A stretch of DNA of 64,000 nucleotides, from positions 7,946 through 71,945 of the forward strand of contig DASPJL010000141.1 in NCBI GenBank assembly GCA_035628645.1, written 5' to 3'. Positions 26,671 through 36,362 of the stretch are shown here, piece by piece. The notes beneath the pieces are model-generated. The model did not search any database, was not told the origin of the DNA, and was given only the letters and a program-made list of their open reading frames with translations. This DNA comes from DASPJL01 sp035628645 (lineage in GTDB: Bacteria > Bacteroidota > Bacteroidia > Cytophagales > Cyclobacteriaceae). Each line of letters starts with the position of its first letter. The first letter of the stretch is position 1. A program made the translations under genes and the position numbers.

Positions 26671-26913
26671 TTATACTCTCTCTCTTTTATTTACTACAAT
26701 TCTTTTTCCTAAAAAGGTCTTATTATTTAAACTTTCTATTGCTGCTAACGCATCCTGACTGGAAAACATTTCTACAAATGCAAATCCCCTTGATCTGTTT
26801 GTATAAAAATCTTTTACAAGGGTTACTGATTTTACTAACCCAAATTCTTCAAAAATATTATTAAGTGTTTTTTCATCCATATTCTGGCTTAAATTTCCCA
26901 CAAAGATCTTCAT
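26671..26913 (-). CDS. RRM-type RNA-binding protein
   Basis: An 80-residue single RNA-recognition motif with RNP2 KIFVGNLS at the start and RNP1 NRSRGFAFVEM in the middle. The aromatic residues that stack on RNA are present in both. Small RRM proteins of this size are typical of Bacteroidota and cyanobacteria and are often cold-induced. It precedes the cold-shock gene by 41 bp. Confidence 0.93.
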   Translation of the reverse strand: MKIFVGNLSQNMDEKTLNNIFEEFGLVKSVTLVKDFYTNRSRGFAFVEMFSSQDALAAIESLNNKTFLGKRIVVNKRERV

Positions 26914-27362
26914 AATTTTAAGATTTAAATGTTAGAACATCCGAAGTAAAAGTGAGATAATTGAGCTGAGATGTAAAAAATATTTACAATACAGAATAGA
27001 AAGATTCACTGTTGCTTATTAAACAAATATATTGAAAATTAATTTATTAGCAATCCCGGCTTACTACTTACTTAGTTATTATTATATGAGCTATTTATTT
27101 TGATCCGTTTAAAACATATCCTAATTCATAGAAGCCGAGAATTTAATTGCTATTCTAAAACTCTCCCTTTTGATCCTGATTTTTAGATAAATGAGGATTT
27201 TACATTAGGTACTTTTTCGCATATCACACAGATGTAACAATATGATTATTTAAGAGAAAAAAAATTGAAGTAATTTGTCATTTTTACTTATTAAGTGGTA
27301 TTGTATTTTAACTAATTTTAGTGAATTTCGCGGATTATAAATTTCACTCCTCTTCCCTTCGT
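26914..27362. other. Divergent intergenic region before PorV2-like gene
   Basis: A 449-bp AT-rich gap between the leftward RRM gene and the rightward PorV-like gene. I see no gene or strong hairpin. Cold-induced genes often have long leaders, so part of it may be the RRM 5' leader; that is inference. Confidence 0.4.
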
Positions 27363-28418
27363 ATGCTAAAGCGGATTCTTTTTATTGTTTCGTTATTTTT
27401 TGTTGTAAAGGAAGCCAATTCACAGGCCACTTCTCCAAAATACAGCAACGAATTTTTGAACCTTGGAATAGGAGCCAGGTCACTGGGCATGGGAGGGACA
27501 CAGGTGGGAATAGTAAAAGATGTAACGGCTGGGTATTGGAATCCGGCAGGTCTTTTAAATATCAAAAACAAGTACGAAGTAGCGGCAATGCATGCAGAAT
27601 ATTTCGCAGGAATAGCCAAATACGACTACCTTGGTTTTGCCACTCCTGTAGATTCAACAAGTCACATTGGTTTTTCAATAATCAGGTTTGGGGTCGACGA
27701 CATACCCGATACAAGATATTTGTATGATGCCAATGGTGTAATTAATTACGATAATATAAGTTTTTTTTCAGCGGCAGATTATGCCTTTTTAATTTCTTAC
27801 GCAAAAAAGGACTTGTTGCTGCCGGGGCTTAAGTTAGGAGCAAACTTTAAAGTGGTCCATCGTGTAGTGGGAAGTTTTGCCAATGCCTGGGGTTTCGGAT
27901 TGGATGTAGGCGCACAATATGAGTTTAAAGGATGGATGATAGGGGTGATGGGAAGGGATATCACGGGGACCTTCAATGCCTGGTCACACAATTCTGAAAT
28001 GGTAAAGGACGTATACTCCGCCACTGGTAATGTAATTCCCGAAAATTCAATTGAGGTTACACTGCCCAAGTTCTTAATTGGTGTAGGTAAAGAATTTAAG
28101 GTATGGAAATTTGGAATATTGCCTGCGGTTGATTTTAATGTGACTTTTGACGGAAAACGAAATGTGTTACTCAAATCAGAAGTGGTTTCCGCCGATCCAG
28201 TAATGGGACTAGAGGTCGACTATCAGAAATTTATTTTTTTAAGAGGTGGTGTTAAAAACATCCAGGAAGTGGATAATAGAACGACTTACGAACCGAATTT
28301 TGGTGTAGGGGTTAAGATCAAAGATTTTCAAATAGATTATGCTATGACTGATGTTGGAGATGTATCTCAAAGTTTATACTCACATGTTTTTTCTTTAAGA
28401 TATGGATTTTCTAAATAA
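27363..28418 (+). CDS. porV2: PorV-family outer-membrane protein of T9SS (PorV2-like)
   Basis: A 351-residue beta-barrel with a signal peptide. ATG 27363 (MLKRILFIVSLFF) is preferred to an in-frame GTG at 27321. The mature start NEFLNLGIGARSLGMGGTQV and AGYWNPAGLLNI is the PorV/PorQ (UPF0164-like) signature of an FadL-like barrel, followed by alternating strands to the end (SLRYGFSK). PorV proteins shuttle T9SS cargo from the translocon to the PorU sortase. It overlaps the PorU-like gene by 17 bp. The N-terminal wording fits the PorV2 subgroup better than canonical PorV (which has a P..L.IAPDARAGGMG start). Confidence 0.8.
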   Translation: MLKRILFIVSLFFVVKEANSQATSPKYSNEFLNLGIGARSLGMGGTQVGIVKDVTAGYWNPAGLLNIKNKYEVAAMHAEYFAGIAKYDYLGFATPVDSTSHIGFSIIRFGVDDIPDTRYLYDANGVINYDNISFFSAADYAFLISYAKKDLLLPGLKLGANFKVVHRVVGSFANAWGFGLDVGAQYEFKGWMIGVMGRDITGTFNAWSHNSEMVKDVYSATGNVIPENSIEVTLPKFLIGVGKEFKVWKFGILPAVDFNVTFDGKRNVLLKSEVVSADPVMGLEVDYQKFIFLRGGVKNIQEVDNRTTYEPNFGVGVKIKDFQIDYAMTDVGDVSQSLYSHVFSLRYGFSK

Positions 28419-31400
28419 AAGGACTTTTGTTTTTGCCTTCCTTTTCATGGTATCTCTCGGTGTCCCTGCTCAGGATTTTGGGAATGAATGGATTGTTACG
28501 GGACAGAAATATTTTAAAATAAAAACGGCCGAAAACGGCATTTATAGAATTACTTACCAGGATTTGGTAACCTCTGGCTTTCCGGTGAATACTCCAGGAT
28601 TTAATAAAGGAAAAATTCAAATGTTTCACAGGGGAGTGGAGCAGGCCATTTACATTTCCGGCGCCCAGACAGGAACGTTTAATTCCAATGAAGTTATAGA
28701 ATTTTATGGGAAGAAGAATGACGGGTTTTTGGATGCTTATTTATATAAATCTCCCGGAGTACAGCCTCATCAGTATTATAATCTCTACACGGATACTACC
28801 GCATTTTTTATAACCTATGCTTTTGCTAATGTTACCGGCAAAAGGATGGAAACAAGGACTGCAGAATTCAATTCTTCAAATCTGCCGAAAGAGACTTATC
28901 ATTTGGAGGAAAACCTCACTGTTTTTGTTGATCAATATTCTGAAGGGCAATATTATCCTTTAGGTAGCAATGGCGCTACCTTGCTCGCTAGTTATGATAC
29001 CGGGGAAGGATGGACAGGCGCAAGAATACAAAAAACCAAGAGCAGGGATTTTAAGGTTTCAGGCATTACCGGCCTTGTTGCCTCAGGTGCAAAACCAAAG
29101 CTTGAACTGGTATTGGTAGGAAGAAACAATAGAAAGCACAATGTAAACTTGACTGTCGGGCCAGCCATTTCTTCGTTAAGGAGTATAAAAGATTTGGAAT
29201 TTGATTATTATAGTTCTGCCACAATCAATGAAACTATTGAATTTGCTGATATTAGTAATGCCGGTGACCTGAACGCCAGGGTTTTGGTAAACGGTTTTCC
29301 CAATGAAAGTACCGATTATGTTTCTGTTTCTTATGTCAAATTAACCTATCCTCAGTCGTTTAGTTTAACTGGAGGAAGCAAAATTTTTAACATAGCACCT
29401 AATCCTGGGGGAAAGTCCTTTGTTGAAATCTCGAACATCACGCCTGCTACTATTATCTATGATATCACAGATCCAAACAATGTCAAGAGACTAAATTATT
29501 TTATTTCCGGTTCTACTGGGAATACGGTGGTTTCCAATACGGTTTCAGGAAGAAAACTGCTTGTGGTGAATAATGAATATAAAGCAGCAGCACTCAGTAA
29601 TATTGCTTTCAGAAATCTTTCCAGTACAGCCAACTATCTTATCGTAACCAATAAGTTATTGCATGAGCCTGTAGAATCAGTCGGTGATCCGATAAAAGCT
29701 TATACTTCATATAGAGCTTCTGTTGCCGGAGGAAGTTACGATACGCTTAGCATTAATGTTGACCAACTCTATAATCAGTTTACATATGGAGAAGTAAGTC
29801 CCCTGGCCATCCGAAGGTTTGCAGATTATATGCTTACTATCGGAAATCCAAAATTTTTGTTTCTTATAGGTAAAGCATTGAATGTTACCTTAAAGTATCA
29901 CCGAACGGCCCATCCTGCAGATTATATTCATCGGGATCTTGTACCTACAATGGGATTTCCGGGTTCTGATGTATTATTTACGGCAGGTCTGAAAGGCACA
30001 GGACGTGAGCCCGCCATTCCTACCGGCAGGATTGCTGCCCGCACGCCACAGGAAGTGGTAAATTATCTGAATAAGATAAAGGAGATGGAGGCGCTTTCAT
30101 ACGATGATCTATGGCATAAAGACCTTATTCACTTAAGTGGAGGATTGCAATCCAACGAGGTTGAACTTTTCAAATCTTACACACAAGGTTTTGCGGACAT
30201 AGCCGAAGATGCTTATCTGGGGGGCGACGTTACTCTGATCAGTAAAACCACCAACTTAACGGTTGAATTCATTAACATCGCAGAGCAAATAAATAAAGGC
30301 GCTTTAATGGTTACTTTCTTTGGGCACTCTGCACCTGACGTTACTGATATAGAAATAGGAAAATGTACTAACCCTGTAAATGGTTACAATAACAAAGGGA
30401 AATATCCAATGTTTTTTGTAAATGGCTGCGATGCGGGAGACATTTTCAGCACCGGTTATTCCTTAGGGGAAGATTGGATGATGGCGGCGGATAAAGGAGC
30501 AATTGCTTTTTTAGCCTATAGTCACCTTGCGTACGCAGGCCCTTTGAAAAGATTTGCAGAGGAGTTTTATTCTACGGTTTTTGGAGATTCCGTTTTTATC
30601 AATAAAACCATTGGAGAAATAAATAAAGAGACTGTTAAAAGGTTTACGGAAAAGTATAGTCCTATAGAACTTTATACTTCACAGGCTACAGAAATGGTGC
30701 TTCAGGGTGATCCTGCTTATAAGTTATTTCCATCTGATAAACCGGATTATGAAACCAATGATAATCTCTTATATCTCCAATCTTTTGATGGCAAGACAAT
30801 AACAGCCCTTACTGATTCATTTTCGCTTGGAATTATCGCTAGGAATTTAGGAAAGATCAGTACAGATTCGTTGCATTTGCAAATCAAAAGATCATTAAGC
30901 TCCGGAGATCAAATTGTTTTAGACACTACATTTTTGCCAGTTTTTTATGAGGATACCCTTTTTGTAAATATTCAAACAGGAGAAGAAGGCAGTGGATTAA
31001 ACAGATTCGAGGTTATCCTTGATCCTTTAAACATCGCTCCTGAAACTGATGAAACCAATAACATTGGAATTTTGGAATATTTTATTCCATTAAATCAAGT
31101 AGTTGCTATTGCTCCCAAAGAATTTTCAATAGTCAATAAAGAGGAAGTAAAACTTATTGCTCAGAATACTGAAATATCTTCTGCCGCTCAACAGTATCTT
31201 TTTGAAATAGACACTTCCTATTTGTACAACAGCGGCTGGAAAAAACAACAAACCATTTCATCTGTTACCATTCCTGAATGGAAAGTAAACATTTCTATAC
31301 CTAAAGATACGGTGGTATTTTACTGGCGAGTTAAGCTGAACAATAATGACCCTGATAATGCATGGGCTACCAGTTCTTTTACTTATATAAAAAATGGTGC

Positions 31401-33420
31401 GGAAGGATGGGCTCAAAGTGCATTTCCACAATTGTTAAAAGACAAGACCGCTGATGTTACATTAAATACTTCTTTACGAAAAGCAGAATTTAATAAGGTT
31501 AAAACACAAGTGTCCATAAAGACACATGGTAAAGATTTTGGTGTGGATCCTTATAAGAGTACCCAGCTTTTACTTAATGATTTTGGCCATGTTTTCGATG
31601 GAAGGTGTGGAAATAACAGACTTCTTGCAGTGGCATTTAATAAAATAACTGCCGAGCCCTATCTTGTTTTAAATAAAGTAGATTTTCCGGCGGCCTATTA
31701 TTGCGGAAGGACATTTGGGGAATTAGCCAATCGCCTTACTGATGCCCAGATAACCGGTGGCAGTTTGCTGTTGGAAGATTATATTAACAGAGTGCCTGAC
31801 GGTGATTTTGTCATACTTTTTTCAAGCGGTCAGATCAATTATGAAACATGGCCCTTGTCTACCAAAGATAAGCTTCAGGAATTAGGGATTGACCTAACCA
31901 ACTTCAACCAGTTGAAAAATGGTTATCCTTATATTGTATTCGGACAGAAAGGCGCTGCCACGGGAACAGCCGTTGAAGTTTTGCCGGATTTGGGTCCGAC
32001 TGGGTTACCCCTTACGGAGACATTGACCTTCAATTATACAGTATCGGGACAAATGGACAGGGGTTCTATTACTTCCTCGTTTATTGGGCCTTCTTCGGAA
32101 TGGAATACGCTTTATACGAAGTCAAGATCTACAAATTCTAATGATTTTATAAACTATGATGTGATAGGTGTAAGCGACATTTATGGTGAACAAATTCTTG
32201 CTTCTGCAATCACAGAGGAAAGCTTTGACCTTAGCTTTATTGACGAAAAATTATATCCAAGGATTAAAATAAGAGCCAATCTTAAAGATTCCGTTGATCT
32301 CACCCCACCTCAGCTTTTAAGGTGGCAAGTGAATTATACCGGGTTCCCCGAAGGTGTGTTGTATGCTACTCCCGGGCAGAAGCTTGAAGGTCTTGAATTG
32401 CAGGAGGGGGAAGAAATGGAAGTGAAATATGTGTTCAAGAATATTTCGGACAAGGATTTTACAGACTCAATTGCAGTGCAGGCTACCTTCATTAACAATA
32501 CTACTTTAGAAAAAACAGTTAACATAGATAATTACAAACCGCTGCTCAAAAATGACTCAATTCCTTTTTCTGTTCAGGTGACAACTTTCGGAAAAGTGGG
32601 TGTCAATTCTCTTCAAACTTATGTTAATCCAAGGCTTCAGCCGGAGGAAAATTATTTTAACAATGTAATTACATTAAATAAATATTTAAATGTAGACAAG
32701 GATAACGCCAATCCTATTTTGGATGTGGTGTTTGACGGCGTTCACATCATGGATGGTGATATTGTTTCTCCTAGCCCTTTAATTACTATTACATTAAAAG
32801 ACGAGAATCAATATAAGATTAAAAAAGACACGGTAGGATTAGAGATTTTTCTGAAAAGAGAATGCGATGGATGCCTGGTGGAGCAGATTTTCTTTAATAA
32901 TCCAAATCTCAAATGGTATCCCGGGGATGAAACCAATAAGCTGAGGGTTGAATATCAGCCGCCAAACCTGGAGAACGGCAGATATAATCTTCAAGTTCAG
33001 GGAAAAGACGCTTCGGGTAACAGGTCAGGCATAAATCCGGTTGAAAAGAGTTTTGAGGTGATAAATGAATCCACCATTACCAACTTTTATCCTTACCCAA
33101 ATCCATTTTCTACCAAAACGCGGTTTGTTTTTACTTTAACCGGAAGAGAAATCCCAGATGAAATAAAGATATTGGTTATGACCATTTCAGGAAAGGTCGT
33201 CCGGGAGATAAACCAAGATGAATTGGGCGCTTTAAAAATAGGAAACAACATTTCTGATTTTCACTGGGATGGAACAGATCAGTACGGCGACAAACTGGCA
33301 AACGGTGTTTACCTATACAAAGTAACGGTTAAAAAGAATGGCCAGAAGTTGGATCAGAGAAAGACTGGAGGAGACAAAGGTTTTCAAAAAGGATTTGGTA
33401 AAATGTACATCCTTAGGTAG
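28402..33420 (+). CDS. porU2: PorU-family C25 cysteine peptidase, T9SS sortase (PorU2-like)
   Basis: A 1672-residue secreted protein with a signal peptide (about 1-24). The N-terminal domain has GIYRITYQDL. The gingipain-type C25 domain (about 430-800) contains catalytic H642 in FFGHSAPDVT and C676 in FVNGCDAGDIFS. Long beta-rich regions follow, and the end has an FlgD-like / T9SS C-terminal fold (about 1580-1672, PYPNPFSTKTRF, WDGTDQYGDKLANGVYLY). PorU removes cargo sorting domains and attaches A-LPS. At 1672 residues it is much longer than classical PorU (about 1,160 in Porphyromonas), which favours the PorU2 type. Overlap with the PorV-like gene shows coupled expression. Confidence 0.8.
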   Translation: MDFLNKRTFVFAFLFMVSLGVPAQDFGNEWIVTGQKYFKIKTAENGIYRITYQDLVTSGFPVNTPGFNKGKIQMFHRGVEQAIYISGAQTGTFNSNEVIEFYGKKNDGFLDAYLYKSPGVQPHQYYNLYTDTTAFFITYAFANVTGKRMETRTAEFNSSNLPKETYHLEENLTVFVDQYSEGQYYPLGSNGATLLASYDTGEGWTGARIQKTKSRDFKVSGITGLVASGAKPKLELVLVGRNNRKHNVNLTVGPAISSLRSIKDLEFDYYSSATINETIEFADISNAGDLNARVLVNGFPNESTDYVSVSYVKLTYPQSFSLTGGSKIFNIAPNPGGKSFVEISNITPATIIYDITDPNNVKRLNYFISGSTGNTVVSNTVSGRKLLVVNNEYKAAALSNIAFRNLSSTANYLIVTNKLLHEPVESVGDPIKAYTSYRASVAGGSYDTLSINVDQLYNQFTYGEVSPLAIRRFADYMLTIGNPKFLFLIGKALNVTLKYHRTAHPADYIHRDLVPTMGFPGSDVLFTAGLKGTGREPAIPTGRIAARTPQEVVNYLNKIKEMEALSYDDLWHKDLIHLSGGLQSNEVELFKSYTQGFADIAEDAYLGGDVTLISKTTNLTVEFINIAEQINKGALMVTFFGHSAPDVTDIEIGKCTNPVNGYNNKGKYPMFFVNGCDAGDIFSTGYSLGEDWMMAADKGAIAFLAYSHLAYAGPLKRFAEEFYSTVFGDSVFINKTIGEINKETVKRFTEKYSPIELYTSQATEMVLQGDPAYKLFPSDKPDYETNDNLLYLQSFDGKTITALTDSFSLGIIARNLGKISTDSLHLQIKRSLSSGDQIVLDTTFLPVFYEDTLFVNIQTGEEGSGLNRFEVILDPLNIAPETDETNNIGILEYFIPLNQVVAIAPKEFSIVNKEEVKLIAQNTEISSAAQQYLFEIDTSYLYNSGWKKQQTISSVTIPEWKVNISIPKDTVVFYWRVKLNNNDPDNAWATSSFTYIKNGAEGWAQSAFPQLLKDKTADVTLNTSLRKAEFNKVKTQVSIKTHGKDFGVDPYKSTQLLLNDFGHVFDGRCGNNRLLAVAFNKITAEPYLVLNKVDFPAAYYCGRTFGELANRLTDAQITGGSLLLEDYINRVPDGDFVILFSSGQINYETWPLSTKDKLQELGIDLTNFNQLKNGYPYIVFGQKGAATGTAVEVLPDLGPTGLPLTETLTFNYTVSGQMDRGSITSSFIGPSSEWNTLYTKSRSTNSNDFINYDVIGVSDIYGEQILASAITEESFDLSFIDEKLYPRIKIRANLKDSVDLTPPQLLRWQVNYTGFPEGVLYATPGQKLEGLELQEGEEMEVKYVFKNISDKDFTDSIAVQATFINNTTLEKTVNIDNYKPLLKNDSIPFSVQVTTFGKVGVNSLQTYVNPRLQPEENYFNNVITLNKYLNVDKDNANPILDVVFDGVHIMDGDIVSPSPLITITLKDENQYKIKKDTVGLEIFLKRECDGCLVEQIFFNNPNLKWYPGDETNKLRVEYQPPNLENGRYNLQVQGKDASGNRSGINPVEKSFEVINESTITNFYPYPNPFSTKTRFVFTLTGREIPDEIKILVMTISGKVVREINQDELGALKIGNNISDFHWDGTDQYGDKLANGVYLYKVTVKKNGQKLDQRKTGGDKGFQKGFGKMYILR

Positions 33421-33457
33421 GTGGAAATGTTGAATTTTAAATGATTAAAATCTCCAT

Positions 33458-33494
33458 CTAACTTTCCAAAAGTTTTAAACTTTTGGAAAGTTAG
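33458..33494. repeat. Perfect hairpin repeat between convergent genes (copy 2)
   Basis: CTAACTTTCCAAAAGTTT (33458-33475) and AAACTTTTGGAAAGTTAG (33477-33494) are exact reverse complements with one spacer base. It belongs to the aactttt-ggag hairpin family. It lies between the convergent porU2 and folA stops and could be a two-way terminator. attcaacattcaacat-type units follow at 33498-33530. Confidence 0.85.
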
Positions 33495-33524
33495 ATAATT
33501 CAACATTCAACATAACATTCAACA

Positions 33525-34019
33525 TTATTTTTTAATGTATTCAATTATTGAAAAATCATATTCATTGCCTTTTTCTGATTTAGCGTAATCTTTTTTATCA
33601 ATCAGCTTCCAATCGGATAAATCTATGGATTTAAGAAAGGTATCTCCTTCAATCTCTGCATGTACTTCTGTTAAATACATTTTGTTTACGATTTCTAAAG
33701 ATTGATTGATCAATTCAGCGCCACCAATGATAAAAGCTTCTTTCGCGTTTATTGTTTTGGCTATTTGCAAGGCTTGTGGAAGGGAATTTACCACTTCACA
33801 TCCTTCTACCTTATAATCTTTTTGTCGGGTTACGATAATGTTTGTTCTTCCGGGCAAGGGCTTGCCAATACTTTCATAGGTTTTTCTTCCCATGATAATT
33901 GGATTTCCTGTGGTGATTTTCCTGAAGTTTTTTAAATCATCAGTCAGATGCCAGGGCAAATCATTATTTCTGCCAATAACGTTATTTTTTGATCTTGCCA
34001 CTATAATGGATACAATCAT
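33525..34019 (-). CDS. folA: Dihydrofolate reductase
   Basis: A 164-residue type I DHFR. Diagnostic segments are VSIIVARSKNNVIGRNNDLP, WHLTDDLKNFRKIT, IIMGRKTYESIGKPLPGRTN and AFIIGGAELI, including the active-site acid in the LP.HL.DDL motif (D27-type) and GR/T for NADPH. It reduces dihydrofolate to tetrahydrofolate. It overlaps fmt by 4 bp (ATGA), linking folate supply and formyl transfer. Confidence 0.97.
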   Translation of the reverse strand: MIVSIIVARSKNNVIGRNNDLPWHLTDDLKNFRKITTGNPIIMGRKTYESIGKPLPGRTNIIVTRQKDYKVEGCEVVNSLPQALQIAKTINAKEAFIIGGAELINQSLEIVNKMYLTEVHAEIEGDTFLKSIDLSDWKLIDKKDYAKSEKGNEYDFSIIEYIKK

Positions 34020-34939
34020 ATCTTATTCCCTCTTAAAAATTCTGTAATAATCATTTTCTTTTTCCCTTCCATTTGAAGCTCTTCCAGTGAAATTAGTCCA
34101 TCCTGGCAAGCGACATGAATAAAGGTTTTTCCATCTGAAATTATTTCACCAGGAGCCTTATTCGAATGACTGCCAGGAATAAAGGATGTTTTATAAATCT
34201 TGAAAAACTTACCATTAAGGGTGCTCCAGGCAGTAGGATAGGGAGATAGCCCTCTGACAAAATTGTAAATCTCCCTGCCTGTTTTATTCCAGCTTATTTC
34301 GCAGGTTTCTTTGAAGATTTTTGGCGCTGACTTTAGTTCAGGAGTCATATTTTGAGGAATGGTATGAATTTCTCCCTTTTCTATTCCTTGTATAGTTTTT
34401 AAAACTAATCCTGCGCCCTTTTCTTTAAGTCTTTCATACAAGGTTTCCACATTGTCTTGCTCCAGGATAGGCTCCTTTTCCTGGAAAATCAAATCTCCGG
34501 TGTCAATTTCATGTTGAAGGAAAAAGGTAGTGGCGCCAGTTTCCTTTTCGCCATTGATAATGGCCCAATTGATAGGTGCTGCACCGCGGTATTGGGGAAG
34601 GAGGGAAGCATGCAGGTTAAAAGTGCCGAATTTTGGCATACTCCAAACTGCTTCGGGGAGCATACGAAAAGCTACGACTATCTGAAGGTTAGCATTTAAG
34701 CTTTTTAAATAGGCTAAGAACTCAGGGTTTTTAAGGTTAGTAGGTTGAAGGATATTCAAACCATTTGCAACAGCATATTCCTTTACAGGAGAAGCAGTAA
34801 GTTTTAAGCCCCGTCCGGAAGGTTTGTCGGGCGCAGTTATTACGGCAACAATATCATAATTATTCTCATAAAGTATTTTTAAAGACGGGACGGCAAATTC
34901 CGGTGTCCCCATAAAAATTATTCTCAATTTTTCACTCAT
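34016..34939 (-). CDS. fmt: Methionyl-tRNA formyltransferase
   Basis: A 307-residue enzyme from ATG 34939 (MSEKLRIIFMGTPEFAVPSL); an upstream ATG at 34984 would add 15 residues. The formyl-transferase core has the N10-formyl-THF site in NLHASLLPQYRGAAPINWAI (N, H) and D in HEIDTGDLI. The C-terminal OB-like tRNA-binding domain includes ARGLSPYPTAW-like VRGLSPYPTAWSTL. It formylates initiator Met-tRNA. It is coupled to folA downstream by a 4-bp overlap. Confidence 0.97.
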   Translation of the reverse strand: MSEKLRIIFMGTPEFAVPSLKILYENNYDIVAVITAPDKPSGRGLKLTASPVKEYAVANGLNILQPTNLKNPEFLAYLKSLNANLQIVVAFRMLPEAVWSMPKFGTFNLHASLLPQYRGAAPINWAIINGEKETGATTFFLQHEIDTGDLIFQEKEPILEQDNVETLYERLKEKGAGLVLKTIQGIEKGEIHTIPQNMTPELKSAPKIFKETCEISWNKTGREIYNFVRGLSPYPTAWSTLNGKFFKIYKTSFIPGSHSNKAPGEIISDGKTFIHVACQDGLISLEELQMEGKKKMIITEFLRGNKI

Positions 34940-35004
34940 CAGCTCGTTATCTTTGGTTACTCCCACATTTCCACATTCTATCATTCACTCATTCTATCAT
35001 TTAC

Positions 35005-36210
35005 TCATTCCCCATAAAGCAGGTATTTTTTTCTCATAGCGCGATATTCATCAAGCTCCTTCTTCCAGGTAGCTTTGATTTCTTCTTCGGTCATCCCTTT
35101 AATAATTTGTTCTCTTAAAGTTTTGGTGCCCACCAGTTTTTCAAAAAAAGGAATGAAAAAGGAATCTTTTTTAGGTGATTTATTATAAAAGTCAATTAAG
35201 TATTTTAAAGTGAATTCATATTTTGGTTCTACGTTTCTTAAATCAATGCCATAACAAAGTTTGTTTTCCAAAGGAGGATTTATCGTCATTCCCGGAATAT
35301 TTACAGGGGTGAAAGTAAAAGATCCATAGGCCGGATCAGGTCCGCCAACCACCTGAAATGGATAAGTTGTTCCCCGTCCAAGGCTAAGGGTGGTGCCTTC
35401 AAACAGACAGATCGATGGGTATAAGCTTATGGATTGGTTATTGGGAAGGTTGGGAGAGGGTTTTATTGGCAGCAGATATTTATCGGAATGTTGATAATTC
35501 TTGTTTTTAACGATCTCGACTTTACATTGCACACCATTTTTCAGCCACTTTTCACCATTGATCATTAAGGCAAGTTCACCGACGGTAAGTCCATGAACAA
35601 TCGGAATAGGATGCATTCCAATGAAAGATTTGTATTGAGGCTGCATGATCGGACCGTCCACATACATTCCATGAGGATTGGGCCGATCGAAAATGATCAG
35701 TTGTTTGTTGTTTTCTGCACACGCTTCCATCAAATAGTGCATTGTGCTGATATAAGTATAAAATCTTGCCCCTACATCCTGAACATCAAAAATGACGACA
35801 TCTACATCGCTTAATTGCTCGGGCGTCGGTTTCCGGTTTTTTCCATAAAGAGACACTAACGGAAGATTGGTTTTTTGATCAATTGAGCTTTTTACAAGCT
35901 CTCCATTGGCGGCTTCTCCCCGAAAGCCATGTTCCGGTGAAAGGATTTTAACAATATTAACATTTAAGCTAAGCAAGGAATCTACCAGGTGAGTGTCTCC
36001 TATGGTTGAAGTCTGATTTACAACCATTGCCACTCTTTTCCCTTTTAACAAGGGGAGATAACTATTTACCTGTTCAGCGCCGGTTACGATTTTGTCAATT
36101 TTTGCCGAATCCGGAGCAGAAACCATTTCTGAAGAATCAGTTACCTGGGCCTTTTGACCCGTACAAGCCAGAAGAACAGAAGAAATAAGGAATATTAAAT
36201 TATATATCAT
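35005..36210 (-). CDS. DUF1343 lipoprotein, NamZ-type exo-N-acetylmuramidase
   Basis: A 401-residue exported lipoprotein (lipobox LLACTG). After a short linker comes DUF1343 (PF07075): RVAMVVNQTSTIGDTHLVD, ILSPEHGFRGEAANGE, DVVIFDVQDVGARFYTYIST, IFDRPNPHG and EGTTLSLGRGTTYPF. Characterised members (NamZ, GH171) release MurNAc from peptidoglycan fragments. The conserved E and H in PEHGFRGEA are in place. It likely works in the periplasm in wall recycling. Behind it the fmt gene is separated by a short catttactcattc-rich tract. Confidence 0.9.
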   Translation of the reverse strand: MIYNLIFLISSVLLACTGQKAQVTDSSEMVSAPDSAKIDKIVTGAEQVNSYLPLLKGKRVAMVVNQTSTIGDTHLVDSLLSLNVNIVKILSPEHGFRGEAANGELVKSSIDQKTNLPLVSLYGKNRKPTPEQLSDVDVVIFDVQDVGARFYTYISTMHYLMEACAENNKQLIIFDRPNPHGMYVDGPIMQPQYKSFIGMHPIPIVHGLTVGELALMINGEKWLKNGVQCKVEIVKNKNYQHSDKYLLPIKPSPNLPNNQSISLYPSICLFEGTTLSLGRGTTYPFQVVGGPDPAYGSFTFTPVNIPGMTINPPLENKLCYGIDLRNVEPKYEFTLKYLIDFYNKSPKKDSFFIPFFEKLVGTKTLREQIIKGMTEEEIKATWKKELDEYRAMRKKYLLYGE

Positions 36211-36362
36211 AAATCGCTAATACTATTGTTGAATTTATTCTGAAAGTCCAATATTAATAATAAAAGAAAATAAAGTTATTTTATTGAGTTTGATAAATTG
36301 ATAGTTTTACATTTTATCTTCCGTTAAAATTAATCTTCTTAAACAAAAGGACCTATTACTGA

